Assembly: GCF_000237995.1 (NCBI RefSeq)
Contig: NC_016605.1
Span: 1,550,001-1,614,000 of the forward strand
Direction of reading: 5' to 3'
Source: Pediococcus claussenii ATCC BAA-344
GTDB taxonomy: Bacteria; Bacillota; Bacilli; Lactobacillales; Lactobacillaceae
Length of the DNA stretch: 64,000 nt
In this document: one piece after another, positions 55,093 through 64,000 of the stretch
Layout: the number at the start of each line of letters is the position of its first letter
Position numbering within the stretch: the first letter of the stretch is position 1
Notes under the pieces: generated by a model
What the model was told of the DNA's origin: nothing
The model's input: the letters and a program-made list of their open reading frames with translations, nothing else
Database searches by the model: none
Program-made: the position numbers and the translations under genes

Positions 55093-55932
55093 TTACTTAA
55101 ACCAATCCCCAATAACATCCCTAGACCGCCTCAACTGCTCTGCATTTTTCTCAAAGCCTCTCGTCAAATACGCATAATACAACAAATCCACCACGTACAG
55201 TTGTGCCATTAATGAGGTTGTTGCAGCCGTTCTCAATTCCGTGTTTTCTTCACTGTCATCATGCTCCAACACAATATTTGAACGCCGTGCTAATTTACTT
55301 TTAGCATTGTGCGTAATCGAAATTACGGGCACTTTAAGGGATCGCGCTGCTTCTGCAAGTTTTTGGCTTTCTATCGTTTCTCCAGAATTCGAAATCAACA
55401 CCAAGATTGATTGTGGCTGGGTTAATCCCACCGCAATTAAATGGGTGTCCATCGTTTGTACAACTGGTTTCCCAACTCGAATAAACTTTTGTTGTAAATC
55501 AGCAGCCACTATATTAGAAGCTCCTAACCCGTATGCGTACACATTGCTTGCCTTTTCAATTAATGCTGCGGCTTTCTGCACCTCATCCACGCCCAGCACA
55601 GCATTAGTTTGCTCAATTGTACGTCCGATTCTAAACTCCATCTTTTGTTTAACTACTTTCAAACTGTCATCAGGATCAATTTCCGTATACAAATTATCGT
55701 CTACTTTAATTTCAGACGATAATTGAATTTTTAATCCTGGCAAACCATCTTTGCTTAAATTCTTTGCTAGGCGAACAACCGTAGCAGAACTAACGCCCGC
55801 CTTATGCGAAATTTCATCCGCACTCATTTTGATCGTTTCTTGCGGGTGATCAATAATAAATTGCGCCACTTTTTTCTCTGACTTTGAAAAATTATTTAAT
55901 TGACTGTGTAACGCGAACAATACGCTTTTCAT
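55093..55932 (-). CDS. murR: MurR/RpiR family regulator
   Basis: 279 residues: N-terminal HTH_6 domain (HSQLNNFSKSEKKVAQFIIDHP, SADEISHKAGVSSATVVRLAKNL) and C-terminal sugar isomerase (SIS) domain (YAYGLGASNIVAADLQQKFIRVGKP, LVLISNSGETIESQKLAEAA). Such regulators sense phosphosugars. With murQ and a PTS permease upstream on the same strand, MurNAc-6-phosphate is the likely effector. GGAGA lies 9 nt before the ATG. Confidence 0.87.
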   Translation of the reverse strand: MKSVLFALHSQLNNFSKSEKKVAQFIIDHPQETIKMSADEISHKAGVSSATVVRLAKNLSKDGLPGLKIQLSSEIKVDDNLYTEIDPDDSLKVVKQKMEFRIGRTIEQTNAVLGVDEVQKAAALIEKASNVYAYGLGASNIVAADLQQKFIRVGKPVVQTMDTHLIAVGLTQPQSILVLISNSGETIESQKLAEAARSLKVPVISITHNAKSKLARRSNIVLEHDDSEENTELRTAATTSLMAQLYVVDLLYYAYLTRGFEKNAEQLRRSRDVIGDWFK

Positions 55933-56093
55933 GATTACTATCTCCAGTACATATCAACTTATGCTTATTATAGCAAAGTAATCACTTTACCGACTTATGC
56001 ATTCCCACGTTGGCTTAGTATTATGGATCAAAAAACGATCTATAAACAATGAATAAATCATCATTCATAAATCGTCAACTTTTCATCGCTTTA

Positions 56094-58049
56094 TTAAGCA
56101 ACTTCGGTATTCATCAATATAGTTCGGTCATTAACTTGGCTAACATTCTTGGCCTTATTCACTTTATAATTGGCACTGTTTGTAATGATCGTAATCGTTA
56201 CAGGATCCAATCCCGCTTCAGTGATTTCTTTCCAATCAACCGTTCCAATTTTTTGACCACGCGTAACCTGTTCGCCATCTTTAATAGTTAAATGAAATGG
56301 CTTTCCACCTAATTTAACGGTATCTATCCCCACGTGTACCAAAACCTCTTCACCAATTTGATCAGTAAATCCAATTGCATGACCCGTATCAGCTATCATA
56401 CTAACTTTTCCGTCAACCGGTGCATACAATGCCGAATCAGCATTAGGTACAACTGCCATGCTCTTTCCCATTACTTCCTGTGCCATAATTGGATCATGAA
56501 CTTCACTCAACGCAACTTCTTGTCCATCAACTGGGGCATAGATTGCAGCAACTGTGGCACCATCGAAACTATCAATTGTTTTTTCTGTTTTTGAAAGATC
56601 CTCTTTTTGGTCAGTGATTGCATCTTTGGGAATCCCGAAGAAGTACGTTGCTACAAATCCACCGGCATATCCAGCTAATAATCCCAAAACATATGCCATG
56701 ATGTGACCATTATTAATCAAGGGAATTAATGCCAATCCAGATGGTCCAATCGCAATCGCACCAACGTGACCCAATCCGCCAACTACAGCTCCTCCTATTC
56801 CGCCACCAATACATGCAGTAATAAATGGCTTTCCAAGTGGTAACGTAACTCCATAAATTAATGGTTCCCCGATTCCCAAAAAGCCAACCGGCAATGCACC
56901 TTTTATCAAATTAGTTAGCTCCTTGTTTTTACGGCAACGAATCCATAGTGCTAATGCAGCACCAACTTGGCCAGCGCCAGCCATTGCTAAAATTGGTAAT
57001 AATGGCGTTGATCCTGTTTTATCAATCATTTCAATGTGAATTGGCGTTAAAATTTGGTGTAATCCTAACATAACCATCGGTAAGAACAGCGCACCTAGAA
57101 TAAAGCCAGCAAAGGCACCACCAACGTTTAACACCCAGTTAATCGCGCCAACCAGTGAATTTGAAATTACACCGGCCACAGGCATTACAAGGAAAATTGT
57201 AAACAGGCCAATTACTAACAGGGACAGCGTTGGAGTAATGATAATATCAATTGAATCTGGAATGATTTTGTGCAACCTTTTTTCAACGATTGAGAGAACC
57301 CAGACTGCAAAGATCACACCGATAATTCCACCCTGGCCAGCTGCCAAAGCTTGTCCATTAAATATGTTATGTAATGGTGCTTCAGGTGTCATACCATTTA
57401 ACAGTGTAACAGCCCCAATCACACCACCCATCCCGGGTGTAGCACCGAATTCAATCGCACTGTTAATTCCGACATAGACTGAAAGATATGCAAATACACC
57501 ATTTTTCAGAATATTCAAAACCAGAATTAATTCAGTCCAACTTTTACCAATATCGCCTGCAACCATTAAGTTGGATAAAACAGCTGCAATTCCACCAATC
57601 AGCCCTGCTCCAACAAAAACTGGAATCAAAGGGATAAAAATATTCGAGATTGACTTTAAAATTCGTTTAATTGGAGTTTGTTTTTGTTTGGCTTTTTGTT
57701 CTGCTTTGACACGCGCTGCCTTAGCTTCAACACGTTCTTTATCTGTCATTTGTGATTCATCAATTGCATCCTCAGGAAATGGCTCGCCCAACTTTACGCC
57801 AACTTCTTCCACCATTTTCTCGGCTACCTTATTCACGGTTCCTGGTCCAACAATCACCTGTAAGGTTTCGTCATCAACAACACCCATGACCCCGTCAATT
57901 GCTTTAAGTCCATCCATGTTAACCTTAGACATATCGCGGATTGTCATACGAACCCGCGTCATACAATGAATCAACTTATCAACGTTTTCAGCACCACCAA
58001 CATTTTGATATATTTGATTTGCAATTCTTGTAATTTTATCTTCAGCCAT
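56094..58049 (-). CDS. murP: PTS permease EIIBCA, probably for N-acetylmuramic acid
   Basis: 651 residues in the order [25 protein letters not shown] with the phospho-Cys (about 29). IIC: about 10 membrane segments, including [24 protein letters not shown] (Crr-like): about residues 505-640, with HAIGF and [17 protein letters not shown] carrying the active His. Its start overlaps the murQ stop, so it imports and phosphorylates the MurQ substrate. Many Gram-negative MurP proteins lack IIA; here it is fused. Confidence 0.87.
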   Translation of the reverse strand: MAEDKITRIANQIYQNVGGAENVDKLIHCMTRVRMTIRDMSKVNMDGLKAIDGVMGVVDDETLQVIVGPGTVNKVAEKMVEEVGVKLGEPFPEDAIDESQMTDKERVEAKAARVKAEQKAKQKQTPIKRILKSISNIFIPLIPVFVGAGLIGGIAAVLSNLMVAGDIGKSWTELILVLNILKNGVFAYLSVYVGINSAIEFGATPGMGGVIGAVTLLNGMTPEAPLHNIFNGQALAAGQGGIIGVIFAVWVLSIVEKRLHKIIPDSIDIIITPTLSLLVIGLFTIFLVMPVAGVISNSLVGAINWVLNVGGAFAGFILGALFLPMVMLGLHQILTPIHIEMIDKTGSTPLLPILAMAGAGQVGAALALWIRCRKNKELTNLIKGALPVGFLGIGEPLIYGVTLPLGKPFITACIGGGIGGAVVGGLGHVGAIAIGPSGLALIPLINNGHIMAYVLGLLAGYAGGFVATYFFGIPKDAITDQKEDLSKTEKTIDSFDGATVAAIYAPVDGQEVALSEVHDPIMAQEVMGKSMAVVPNADSALYAPVDGKVSMIADTGHAIGFTDQIGEEVLVHVGIDTVKLGGKPFHLTIKDGEQVTRGQKIGTVDWKEITEAGLDPVTITIITNSANYKVNKAKNVSQVNDRTILMNTEVA

Positions 58050-58957
58050 TAGTTCGTTCCTCCATTTTGAACTGAATCTCTAACAAATCCCTTAGAGTGT
58101 CTCAATCTTTGTTCCGACTGAATTTTATCTAACCCAGTCAAAATCATTACAATTGCCAATTTCACGTCGTGATTAGCTTGCTCAAAGAAACTTGCAGAGG
58201 TTGCGTAATCACAATCGGTTGCCTGCATAATAATTCGTTTTGAACGTTCAACAAGTTTATCGTTAGTTGCTTTTACGTCCACCATCAAGTTTTTATAAAC
58301 TTTCCCAATCCCAATCATTGAAGCAGTTGATAGCATGTTTAAAACCATCTTTTGGGCAGTCCCCGATTTCAATCGTGTAGATCCAGTCAGAATTTCTGGA
58401 CCAACTGGTACTTCAATCTTAATTTCGGCATGTTTGCTAATCTCTGCATCCCTGTTACAAGCTAAACTGACAGTATTTGCTCCAACACTAGTTGCATAGT
58501 CCAGTCCACCAACTACATACGGAGTTCTGCCACTTGCTGCAATTCCAACAACTGTATCTTCCGAAGACAAATGTTGTTTTTTCAAATCATCCACGCCTAA
58601 ACTTTTAGAATCCTCTGCGCCTTCAACTGCAACAGTCATCGCTTGCATACCACCTGCAATTAGCCCTTGTACCATTTCTGGATCAGTACCAAACGTCGGA
58701 ACACATTCAGCAGCATCTAAGACTCCTAATCTGCCACTAGTTCCAGCACCTATATAAAAAAGGCGACCATTGTTTTCAAAACTGTTAATTATTTTTTTTA
58801 CGGCCTCTTCGATGTTACTTAGCACTGTTGATACACTTTGTGCCACTGTTTGATCTTCTCTGTTCATCAGACTTAATATTTCACCTGTTGTTTGCTGATC
58901 TAAATTCATTGTTTTCTGATTTCTTGTTTCTGTTGTAAGTTTTGTTAAGTCGATCAT
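58049..58957 (-). CDS. murQ: N-acetylmuramic acid 6-phosphate etherase
   Basis: The enzyme cleaves the lactyl ether of MurNAc-6-P, giving GlcNAc-6-P and D-lactate, in cell-wall sugar recycling. 302 residues with [25 protein letters not shown], the SIS phosphosugar fold, [15 protein letters not shown], and [21 protein letters not shown], all MurQ signatures. AAGGAG precedes the ATG. It leads the murQ-murP unit; a cre site overlaps the region just before the ribosome site. Confidence 0.93.
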   Translation of the reverse strand: MIDLTKLTTETRNQKTMNLDQQTTGEILSLMNREDQTVAQSVSTVLSNIEEAVKKIINSFENNGRLFYIGAGTSGRLGVLDAAECVPTFGTDPEMVQGLIAGGMQAMTVAVEGAEDSKSLGVDDLKKQHLSSEDTVVGIAASGRTPYVVGGLDYATSVGANTVSLACNRDAEISKHAEIKIEVPVGPEILTGSTRLKSGTAQKMVLNMLSTASMIGIGKVYKNLMVDVKATNDKLVERSKRIIMQATDCDYATSASFFEQANHDVKLAIVMILTGLDKIQSEQRLRHSKGFVRDSVQNGGTN

Positions 58958-58971
58958 AAATTTCTCCTTAA

Positions 58972-58985
58972 TGTATGCGTTTTCA
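58972..58985 (-). promoter_or_regulatory. cre-like site upstream of murQ
   Basis: Minus strand TGAAAACGCATACA matches TGWAANCGNTNWCA at 13 of 14 positions and lies about 15 bp before the start codon. Confidence 0.55.
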
Positions 58986-59087
58986 TTTTATAACATTATC
59001 ATAAGCTTTTAGAAATAATATTTCAAGTATTTTAAATATATTATTGATTTTTTGTAATATAATTTCATTGCATTGAATAAAAAAGTC

Positions 59088-59142
59088 CAACTTGGACAGT
59101 ATTGCAACAAAGCTACTGTATAGCTGGAGTTTCTTTTTTATT
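59088..59142 (-). terminator. terminator of the NAD(P)-binding protein gene
   Basis: Minus strand CCAGCTATACAGTA pairs with TACTGTCCAAGTTGG around 12 nt and is followed by TTTTTT. Confidence 0.65.
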
Positions 59143-59191
59143 ACTTTCATTTCTCAAACTGGTTTCAGTAGTAATATCAGCTTCAACGATT

Positions 59192-59842
59192 CTATTCGTT
59201 TTCAAAGCTCACTTCACCCAATTCTGAAACCGGAATCGATCCTTGATATAAATTAAATGCTTTATTCACTGCCTCCATATTTTTCAAGCTCCATTCCGTT
59301 ACATTAGCGACGTCTTTTCTTGAAATGTAGGGATTACCGGGTTTAAGCCCGACCATATTAGTTGGATCTTCATCTGTTAAAATTGCTGGTCGAATAATTG
59401 TATATTTCATTCCTGAATTTTCTAACCACTGTTCAGCATAATATTTCGAAACATAATATAGTGGTATATCATAAATATTCCACGTATCACGTGACTCTGC
59501 CCCTGCTGCAGAAATCATAATATATCGTTCTATTCCAGCTTTTTTGGCCGCTTCAACGGTTTTTACCATTCCGTCTAAATCAATCCACACTGCTAAATCG
59601 GCTCTCTCCTGACTTGCTCCTGCTGCAAACACGACTGCATCTATATTAGTCATTTTTTCAGCTAATTGATTAATAGATTCTTTCATAAGATCCATTTTAA
59701 GTATTGTTACACCCATTTTCGTAAGTAAATCTTCCTTATGCTCAGAATGAACACTACCCGACACCCTTACACCACTTTTCAAAAGCCTTTCTGATATATC
59801 TAATCCTGTTTTACCATTGGCACCAATAACTAATACACGCAT
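59192..59842 (-). CDS. NAD(P)-binding atypical SDR (YwnB/NmrA-like)
   Basis: 216 residues: VLVIGANGKTGLDISERLL (Rossmann glycine motif GANGKTG), VVFAAGAS, YIMISAAGAES and YYVSKYYAEQWLENSGMKYTIIRPAIL, typical of NAD(P)H-binding SDR5-type proteins. The Y-x3-K pair is present in VSKYYAE only in part. It is divergent from a MerR regulator at 59915, with a MerR-type promoter between. Likely a redox or electrophile-stress reductase; the substrate is unknown. Confidence 0.85.
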   Translation of the reverse strand: MRVLVIGANGKTGLDISERLLKSGVRVSGSVHSEHKEDLLTKMGVTILKMDLMKESINQLAEKMTNIDAVVFAAGASQERADLAVWIDLDGMVKTVEAAKKAGIERYIMISAAGAESRDTWNIYDIPLYYVSKYYAEQWLENSGMKYTIIRPAILTDEDPTNMVGLKPGNPYISRKDVANVTEWSLKNMEAVNKAFNLYQGSIPVSELGEVSFENE

Positions 59843-59874
59843 TTCGATTTTCTCCTTATTTAAATGTTAAAAAC

Positions 59875-59905
59875 AGTATATGATGTATAGTAACTATACA
59901 GTCAA
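59875..59905 (-). promoter_or_regulatory. MerR-type promoter with perfect dyad
   Basis: Minus strand TTGACT (59900-59905), 19-nt spacer and TATACT (59875-59880). The spacer contains the perfect palindrome TGTATAGTAACTATACA (59884-59900). This is the textbook MerR layout. Confidence 0.82.
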
Positions 59906-59914
59906 GGAGTTAGT

Positions 59915-60694
59915 ATGCTAACAATTAGTGATTTTTCTCAAATATCTGGTATTTCGCGCAAAACTCTCATTTACTATGACAAAATCGATCTTTTTAAACC
60001 TATTTCTGTAAATGAACATGGCTACCGATTTTACAGTTTTAAACAATTATCCGAAATCTCCTTAATCCAGGAACTAAAACTGTCTAATCTTAGCCTTGCT
60101 GAAATAAAACAATTAATTAAATATAATGATCCGCACCATATAAAATCAATTCTTTCGAGCCAAGTAGATCAATTACATCAACAAATCCAACGATTAGAGC
60201 GTAATTTAAAGGTCATCGAAGCAAGGTTAGACAACTTTAATGATCAACAGCCAGCTTTGCAGAAAGTTTTCGTATCCCACTTGGACGAATCTTACCAAAT
60301 TTCACCGGTTAACGAATCCTGTGATGAACGTGATATGCTAAATAGTTTTTTTGAATTTCAGAAACAATCCAATTGGAAAATGCCAGGTATTTCTCTATTT
60401 GGTTATCGTGTTAACCTAAATAATCCACTTGATAAATACAAAAATGCTAACTTCAATTTTATTTTAGAATCAAAAGCTGCCGAGTCAACTCAGCGTGTGT
60501 ATGGCGAATTTTATTCAATCTATTCAATAGACAAAACTTCAGAGATTCAATCAGCAATTTCTAAAATCAATATAACTGCTGAGAACTACCACAAAACATT
60601 GATTGGCCCGCTTTGGCAAATCCAAAATTTTGACTACGTTAATTTAAAATCTACTTCTAAATCAATCGTTCGTTTATCTTGGAGGTTCGAATAA
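59915..60694 (+). CDS. MerR family regulator with effector domain
   Basis: 259 residues: MerR winged helix (MLTISDFSQISGISRKTLIYYDKIDLFKP), coiled coil (about 75-110) and a C-terminal region with the size and pattern of a GyrI-like ligand-binding domain. AAGGAG lies 5-6 nt before the ATG. It probably activates the divergent reductase gene at 59192 through the 19-bp-spaced promoter. Confidence 0.87.
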   Translation: MLTISDFSQISGISRKTLIYYDKIDLFKPISVNEHGYRFYSFKQLSEISLIQELKLSNLSLAEIKQLIKYNDPHHIKSILSSQVDQLHQQIQRLERNLKVIEARLDNFNDQQPALQKVFVSHLDESYQISPVNESCDERDMLNSFFEFQKQSNWKMPGISLFGYRVNLNNPLDKYKNANFNFILESKAAESTQRVYGEFYSIYSIDKTSEIQSAISKINITAENYHKTLIGPLWQIQNFDYVNLKSTSKSIVRLSWRFE

Positions 60695-60701
60695 ACAATA
60701 T

Positions 60702-60741
60702 AAAAAGTCGCCAATCCTCAATTGAGAATCAGCGACTTTTA
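60702..60741. terminator. bidirectional terminator
   Basis: AAAAGTCGC and GCGACTTTT enclose an inner CTCAATTGAG hairpin, between convergent genes. Confidence 0.8.
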
Positions 60742-60750
60742 TTTAACTTA

Positions 60751-62739
60751 TTAAGCTTGACCTGAAGCTTGTTTTTCTTTTAATTCAGTTACCATTTTAT
60801 CGTTAAAGCCCCATACCCATGTAACGACGAAGGCCACAACCGTTGTTGCAATACTTGTCCAAAGGAACGTATAGAAGGAACCATCAATTCCTCCCTTAGG
60901 GTTAATAAACGAAGCAAAACCAATCCATGATCCGGCAAATCCCCACATCTTTCCATGTAAGAATCCGGTAATTGCACCACCAACAGCGGAACCAATCAAA
61001 CCAGAGATAAATACCCGACGATACTTCAAGTTAACACCATAAATAGCGGGCTCTGTAACACCAGCAAATCCAGAAATTGCGGCACCAATACCCAATTCCT
61101 TAAGTTCTGGATCGCGAGTCTTAAGGGCAACGGCCAACACTGCAGCACCTTGACCAATCATTGTTGGAGAAACAATCGCGTTCCAGAAGGAGTATCCCTT
61201 TGTCGAGAATTCTGTAAGAGCAATTGGAGCAAGTCCCCAGTGTAATCCAAAGATAACAAGCACTTGGTAAAAACCACCAATGATCATACCGCCAAAACCA
61301 CTTGATGTTTGAAGCAACCATTCAACTCCACCAGCAAGTCCCTTTGAAAGTAGCAAAATTGCAGGACCGGTAATGTAAAGTGTAATTGCACTAACAATCA
61401 AAATTGTAAACATAGGAACGAAAATCATACGTAGATATGAAGGTAAATGCTTGTGGAACCATTTTTCAACCTTGGCAGCCATCCAAATTGCCAAAATCAT
61501 TGGGAAAATTGAATAACCGTAACTTTGTACTGGTACATGTAATGAGCCAATACTAAACAAATTAGTACCTTTTGCAACCATAGCTGCAAAAGAAGGATGA
61601 ACCAAAACACCACCAATGGCAGCAGCAATAATAACATCCGATTTCATATTACGAGCCATTGTGATACCAACCAAGATCGGCAAGAAGACAAATACGGAAT
61701 CGCCCATTGCGTTGATAACTTGATAAGGAACTGATGCGGTATTTACAAGTGGAAATACCTTACTTCCAGGAATTGTCATACTTACGAAAGCAAGCAAACC
61801 TTTAATGATACCCGCAGCAGCTAAAGCACCAATAATCGGTGACATAGCACCCGTAATTGTTCCAACTAGGTCAGAAAATCCTTTTTTTACTTTTCCCCAC
61901 GGAGAAAGATTTTCTTCCTTTTTAGGCATTGTATCTTTAATTGCCTGTGCTGTTCCTTCAGCGTCCGAGAATTGTGGTCCTAACTGTTCAATCGCTGCGT
62001 CGTAAACATCACCTACTTCTTGACCAATAACAACTTGGTACTGTCCCTGAGCACGAGCTACGTCAATAACTCCTTTAATATTACGAACCTTATTATCATC
62101 AGGAACATCCTCGTCTTTAAGATAGAATCTTAATCGAGTTATACAATGAATTAAACTATCAACGTTGGCTGAACCACCAACATCTGCAAGAACTTCCCTG
62201 GCAATACGGTTATATTTATCCTCGTTGGGATCAACTTCAACTTCTTTAGTTGGCTCCTTACTGTTCAGCTTAATGAGTGCCTTTGCAACTTCTGAACCCG
62301 CAACAGCCTCTTTGGTGTCAATTGTTAATTCCGCCAATTTTTCAGCAGTATTAGTGATAACAATCATCACCGTTGCTTGTTTACCAGCATCCCTAATCTG
62401 CTTCAAATCCATGGTTCCAATTGTGTCGCCCGCGTTAATCTTTGAATCAGCCTTTACATTGATATCAAATGGTTTCCCGGCTAATTCAACGGTATCGATA
62501 CCTAAATGAATTAGAATTTCAACGCCATCATCAGTTCTAAATCCCACCGCATGCTTAGTTTCCGCAACTAAGGTAATCGTGCCACTCACAGGTGATACAA
62601 TCTTACCTTCTGTCGGTTCAATACCAATTCCGTCTCCCATCATTTTCTGTGAAAAAACTGGATCTTGAACTTGATCAATCGGCATTACACTACCAGAAAC
62701 CGGTGCAATGATTTCTAAAACATGGTTTTCATTTGCCAT
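60751..62739 (-). CDS. PTS permease EIIABC, glucose/sucrose/beta-glucoside superfamily
   Basis: 662 residues in the order IIA-IIB-IIC. IIA (about 5-150): SPVSGTITLVAETKHAVGF and ILIHLGIDTVELAGKPF with the phospho-His. IIB (about 175-260): VDSLIHCITRLRFYL with the phospho-Cys. IIC: ten or so segments, with GFAGVTEPAIYGVNLKYRR. N-terminal IIA is characteristic of a lactobacillus group with beta-glucoside, sucrose and trehalose members; the sugar is not decided by sequence. AGGAGG precedes the ATG, and a cre lies upstream. A close paralogue is divergently encoded at 63328. Confidence 0.88.
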   Translation of the reverse strand: MANENHVLEIIAPVSGSVMPIDQVQDPVFSQKMMGDGIGIEPTEGKIVSPVSGTITLVAETKHAVGFRTDDGVEILIHLGIDTVELAGKPFDINVKADSKINAGDTIGTMDLKQIRDAGKQATVMIVITNTAEKLAELTIDTKEAVAGSEVAKALIKLNSKEPTKEVEVDPNEDKYNRIAREVLADVGGSANVDSLIHCITRLRFYLKDEDVPDDNKVRNIKGVIDVARAQGQYQVVIGQEVGDVYDAAIEQLGPQFSDAEGTAQAIKDTMPKKEENLSPWGKVKKGFSDLVGTITGAMSPIIGALAAAGIIKGLLAFVSMTIPGSKVFPLVNTASVPYQVINAMGDSVFVFLPILVGITMARNMKSDVIIAAAIGGVLVHPSFAAMVAKGTNLFSIGSLHVPVQSYGYSIFPMILAIWMAAKVEKWFHKHLPSYLRMIFVPMFTILIVSAITLYITGPAILLLSKGLAGGVEWLLQTSSGFGGMIIGGFYQVLVIFGLHWGLAPIALTEFSTKGYSFWNAIVSPTMIGQGAAVLAVALKTRDPELKELGIGAAISGFAGVTEPAIYGVNLKYRRVFISGLIGSAVGGAITGFLHGKMWGFAGSWIGFASFINPKGGIDGSFYTFLWTSIATTVVAFVVTWVWGFNDKMVTELKEKQASGQA

Positions 62740-62802
62740 GTGACTCTCCTCCTAAAGTGCTAAAAAAAGTTTACTTAACATTTACTAACTCTGTTGAACT
62801 AA

Positions 62803-62816
62803 ATATAGCGCTTTCA
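62803..62816 (-). promoter_or_regulatory. cre-like site upstream of the PTS gene
   Basis: Minus strand TGAAAGCGCTATAT matches the cre core (12 of 14), about 65 bp before the start codon. The stretch 62817-63190 shows no ORF or further structure. Confidence 0.55.
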
Positions 62817-63193
62817 TTAAATAAAGTAAACCATTTTATACACTGAATTTAAATATTCTAACTTTTCTCCTGTAACAAGTTAGTTTAAACATTCCATAGC
62901 GCCTGTTATATCAACGTTTTTTAGCAATAATTGTTTAATATAATTCATCTATAACTTGTAACATCAACTTGTATTATTTACATATACAAATTTTTTTCAT
63001 CGCCATTTTTAGCGCAAAACTTAAACACTACCGCAAGTTTATTTAATTAAAGAATGTCGTCTGATGTTCACGTCCTCATAAAAAAAACTTTACCGTTTCT
63101 AATTTTTAACATGCTTATTCATTTTTCTTGTTCTAACTCATTATCTCTATTTCCTTGATACTAAAAGAATTACAACTTTCCATTAATCAATTA

Positions 63194-63229
63194 TTGACAT
63201 CTTGTATAGACAAGTTTAGTATACAAAGT
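63194..63229 (+). promoter_or_regulatory. promoter with GntR/TreR-like operators for the second PTS gene
   Basis: TTGACA (63194-63199), 17-nt spacer, TAGTAT (63217-63222). CTTGT-ATAG-ACAAG (63201-63214) fills the spacer, and a second half-similar site TTAGTATACAAA follows. Such sites resemble those of TreR (GntR family); no such regulator gene is in the window. Confidence 0.6.
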
Positions 63230-63240
63230 GTGATAGCGGT

Positions 63241-63255
63241 CACATTTGAAATGTG
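63241..63255 (+). promoter_or_regulatory. palindrome in the leader of the second PTS gene
   Basis: CACATTTGAAATGTG is a perfect 7-bp-arm palindrome lying in the transcribed leader. Function unknown. Confidence 0.35.
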
Positions 63256-63294
63256 TGCCTCTTGAACTGAAATAGAAATTATTTTTTTGTTTTT

Positions 63295-63308
63295 TGTAAG
63301 CGCTTATT
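63295..63308 (+). promoter_or_regulatory. cre-like site in the leader
   Basis: TGTAAGCGCTTATT matches TGWAANCGNTNWCA at 12 of 14 positions, between the promoter and the ribosome site; roadblock by CcpA is possible. Confidence 0.6.
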
Positions 63309-63327
63309 TAATAAGGAGGTTGTTAAT

Positions 63328-64000
63328 ATGGCAGAATTAAATATTCTTTCTCCTGTCAGTGGTAGTGTTTTACCATTGGATCAGGTTAAAGATGATGTTT
63401 TTGCTCAAAAATTAATGGGCGATGGATTCGGAGTTGAGCCAACCAATGGTAAAATAGTTGCACCTGTTTCCGGAAAAGTTACTTTAATTGCAGAAACAAA
63501 ACACGCAATTGGATTCAAAACAGATGACGGTGCCGAAGTATTAATGCATATGGGGATTGATACAGTCGAACTTAAGGGTGCTCCTTTCACAATCTCTGTA
63601 ACAACAAACGACACTGTTTCCGCAGGGCAAACAATTGCAACCATGGATCTGAATGCCATTAAATCCGCTGGAAAAGAAGCAACCGTTATGCTGGTAATTA
63701 CCAACTCAAACGATGTTTTGTCTTCCATCAATGTTCACACGGGAAAAATTACTGCTGGAGAACAAGCCGCAACAGCTGAAGTCAAATCCACGGAATCAGC
63801 TGTAAGTGGAGCTTCGAAAGTTGACATTTCAAAGGACAGCAAATACGACAAACTTGCACGTGAAATCATTAAAAATGTCGGTGGCAAGGACAACACAAAT
63901 AGTTTAATTCATTGTATTACGCGTCTCCGTTTTTATTTAAAGGATGAAAAAACTGCTAATGACGACGCCATCAAAAATCTTGATGGTGTTATCGATGTAC
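63328..64000 (+). CDS. PTS permease EIIABC, N-terminal part (cut by window end)
   Basis: The visible 224 residues hold the whole IIA domain (SPVSGKVTLIAETKHAIGF, VLMHMGIDTVELKGAPF with the phospho-His) and the start of IIB (NSLIHCITRLRFYLKDEK with the phospho-Cys). They are very similar to the gene at 60751-62739, so the two arose by duplication. AAGGAGG precedes the ATG. TreR-like operators in the promoter hint at trehalose as substrate, but no treA is in the window, so this is tentative. Confidence 0.88.
   Translation, partial: MAELNILSPVSGSVLPLDQVKDDVFAQKLMGDGFGVEPTNGKIVAPVSGKVTLIAETKHAIGFKTDDGAEVLMHMGIDTVELKGAPFTISVTTNDTVSAGQTIATMDLNAIKSAGKEATVMLVITNSNDVLSSINVHTGKITAGEQAATAEVKSTESAVSGASKVDISKDSKYDKLAREIIKNVGGKDNTNSLIHCITRLRFYLKDEKTANDDAIKNLDGVIDV

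Overview
The window looks like a chromosomal segment of a low-GC member of the Lactobacillaceae (Lactobacillales). Diagnostic points are: the core block rsmG-parB-DUF951 together with ychF, a DUF1129 gene and guaB; an IMP dehydrogenase without CBS domains; many PTS sugar genes with CcpA (cre) sites; a two-gene galK-galT operon with class II GalT; ECF and AzlCD transporters; and strong AAGGAGG ribosome sites with frequent TTG or GTG starts. I saw no rRNA, tRNA, CRISPR array, transposase or phage gene. All function calls come from reading motifs; no database search was run.

Layout. 1-10.7 kb: the end of a LysR-type regulator, a YihY membrane protein, a Crp-like regulator divergent from an NAD(P)H oxidoreductase, a cyclopropane fatty acid synthase, a TetR/DHA2 efflux pair, a TetR/hydrolase pair and a CPA1 Na+/H+ antiporter. 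10.8-14 kb: a decayed GH13 glucosidase, an epimerase-like gene and an ArsR/DJ-1 operon. 14-17 kb: a compact locus with a small hydrophobic ORF and possible antisense transcript, then an AT-rich Rgg/MFS pair. 17-21.3 kb: a TetR operon in which an ABC ATPase and its permease have been fused by an internal deletion, and a probable vitamin B6 operon (kinase, DUF436, ECF S component). 21.7-31 kb: hydrolase/TetR, gpmA, a second cfa, a MerR-controlled pair of short-chain dehydrogenases, a DUF2798 protein and a flavin disulfide reductase.

31-45 kb: azlCD, a D-Ala-D-Ala carboxypeptidase beside a VanRS-like two-component system, ogt, guaB, DUF1129, ychF, a CPBP protease, a GT-C-like membrane protein, DUF951, parB and rsmG. 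45-64 kb is sugar metabolism: galT and galK, two esterases, GH36 alpha-galactosidase with its LacI regulator, a GIY-YIG/DUF2075 nuclease-helicase-like protein, the murR/murP/murQ locus for N-acetylmuramic acid, a second MerR/oxidoreductase pair, and two divergent IIABC-type PTS permeases, the last cut by the window end.

The accessory genes mostly occur as regulator-target pairs with visible operators: palindromes for TetR, ArsR and LacI members, and 19-bp-spaced promoters for both MerR members. Sugar operons carry cre sites, so they are likely under CcpA control. The most unusual items are the GIY-YIG/DUF2075 protein, the convergent-transcript small ORF locus near 14.3 kb, a dispersed intergenic repeat family with at least three copies, 92-bp tandem repeats upstream of guaB, the ABC fusion, and a parB with no adjacent parA.
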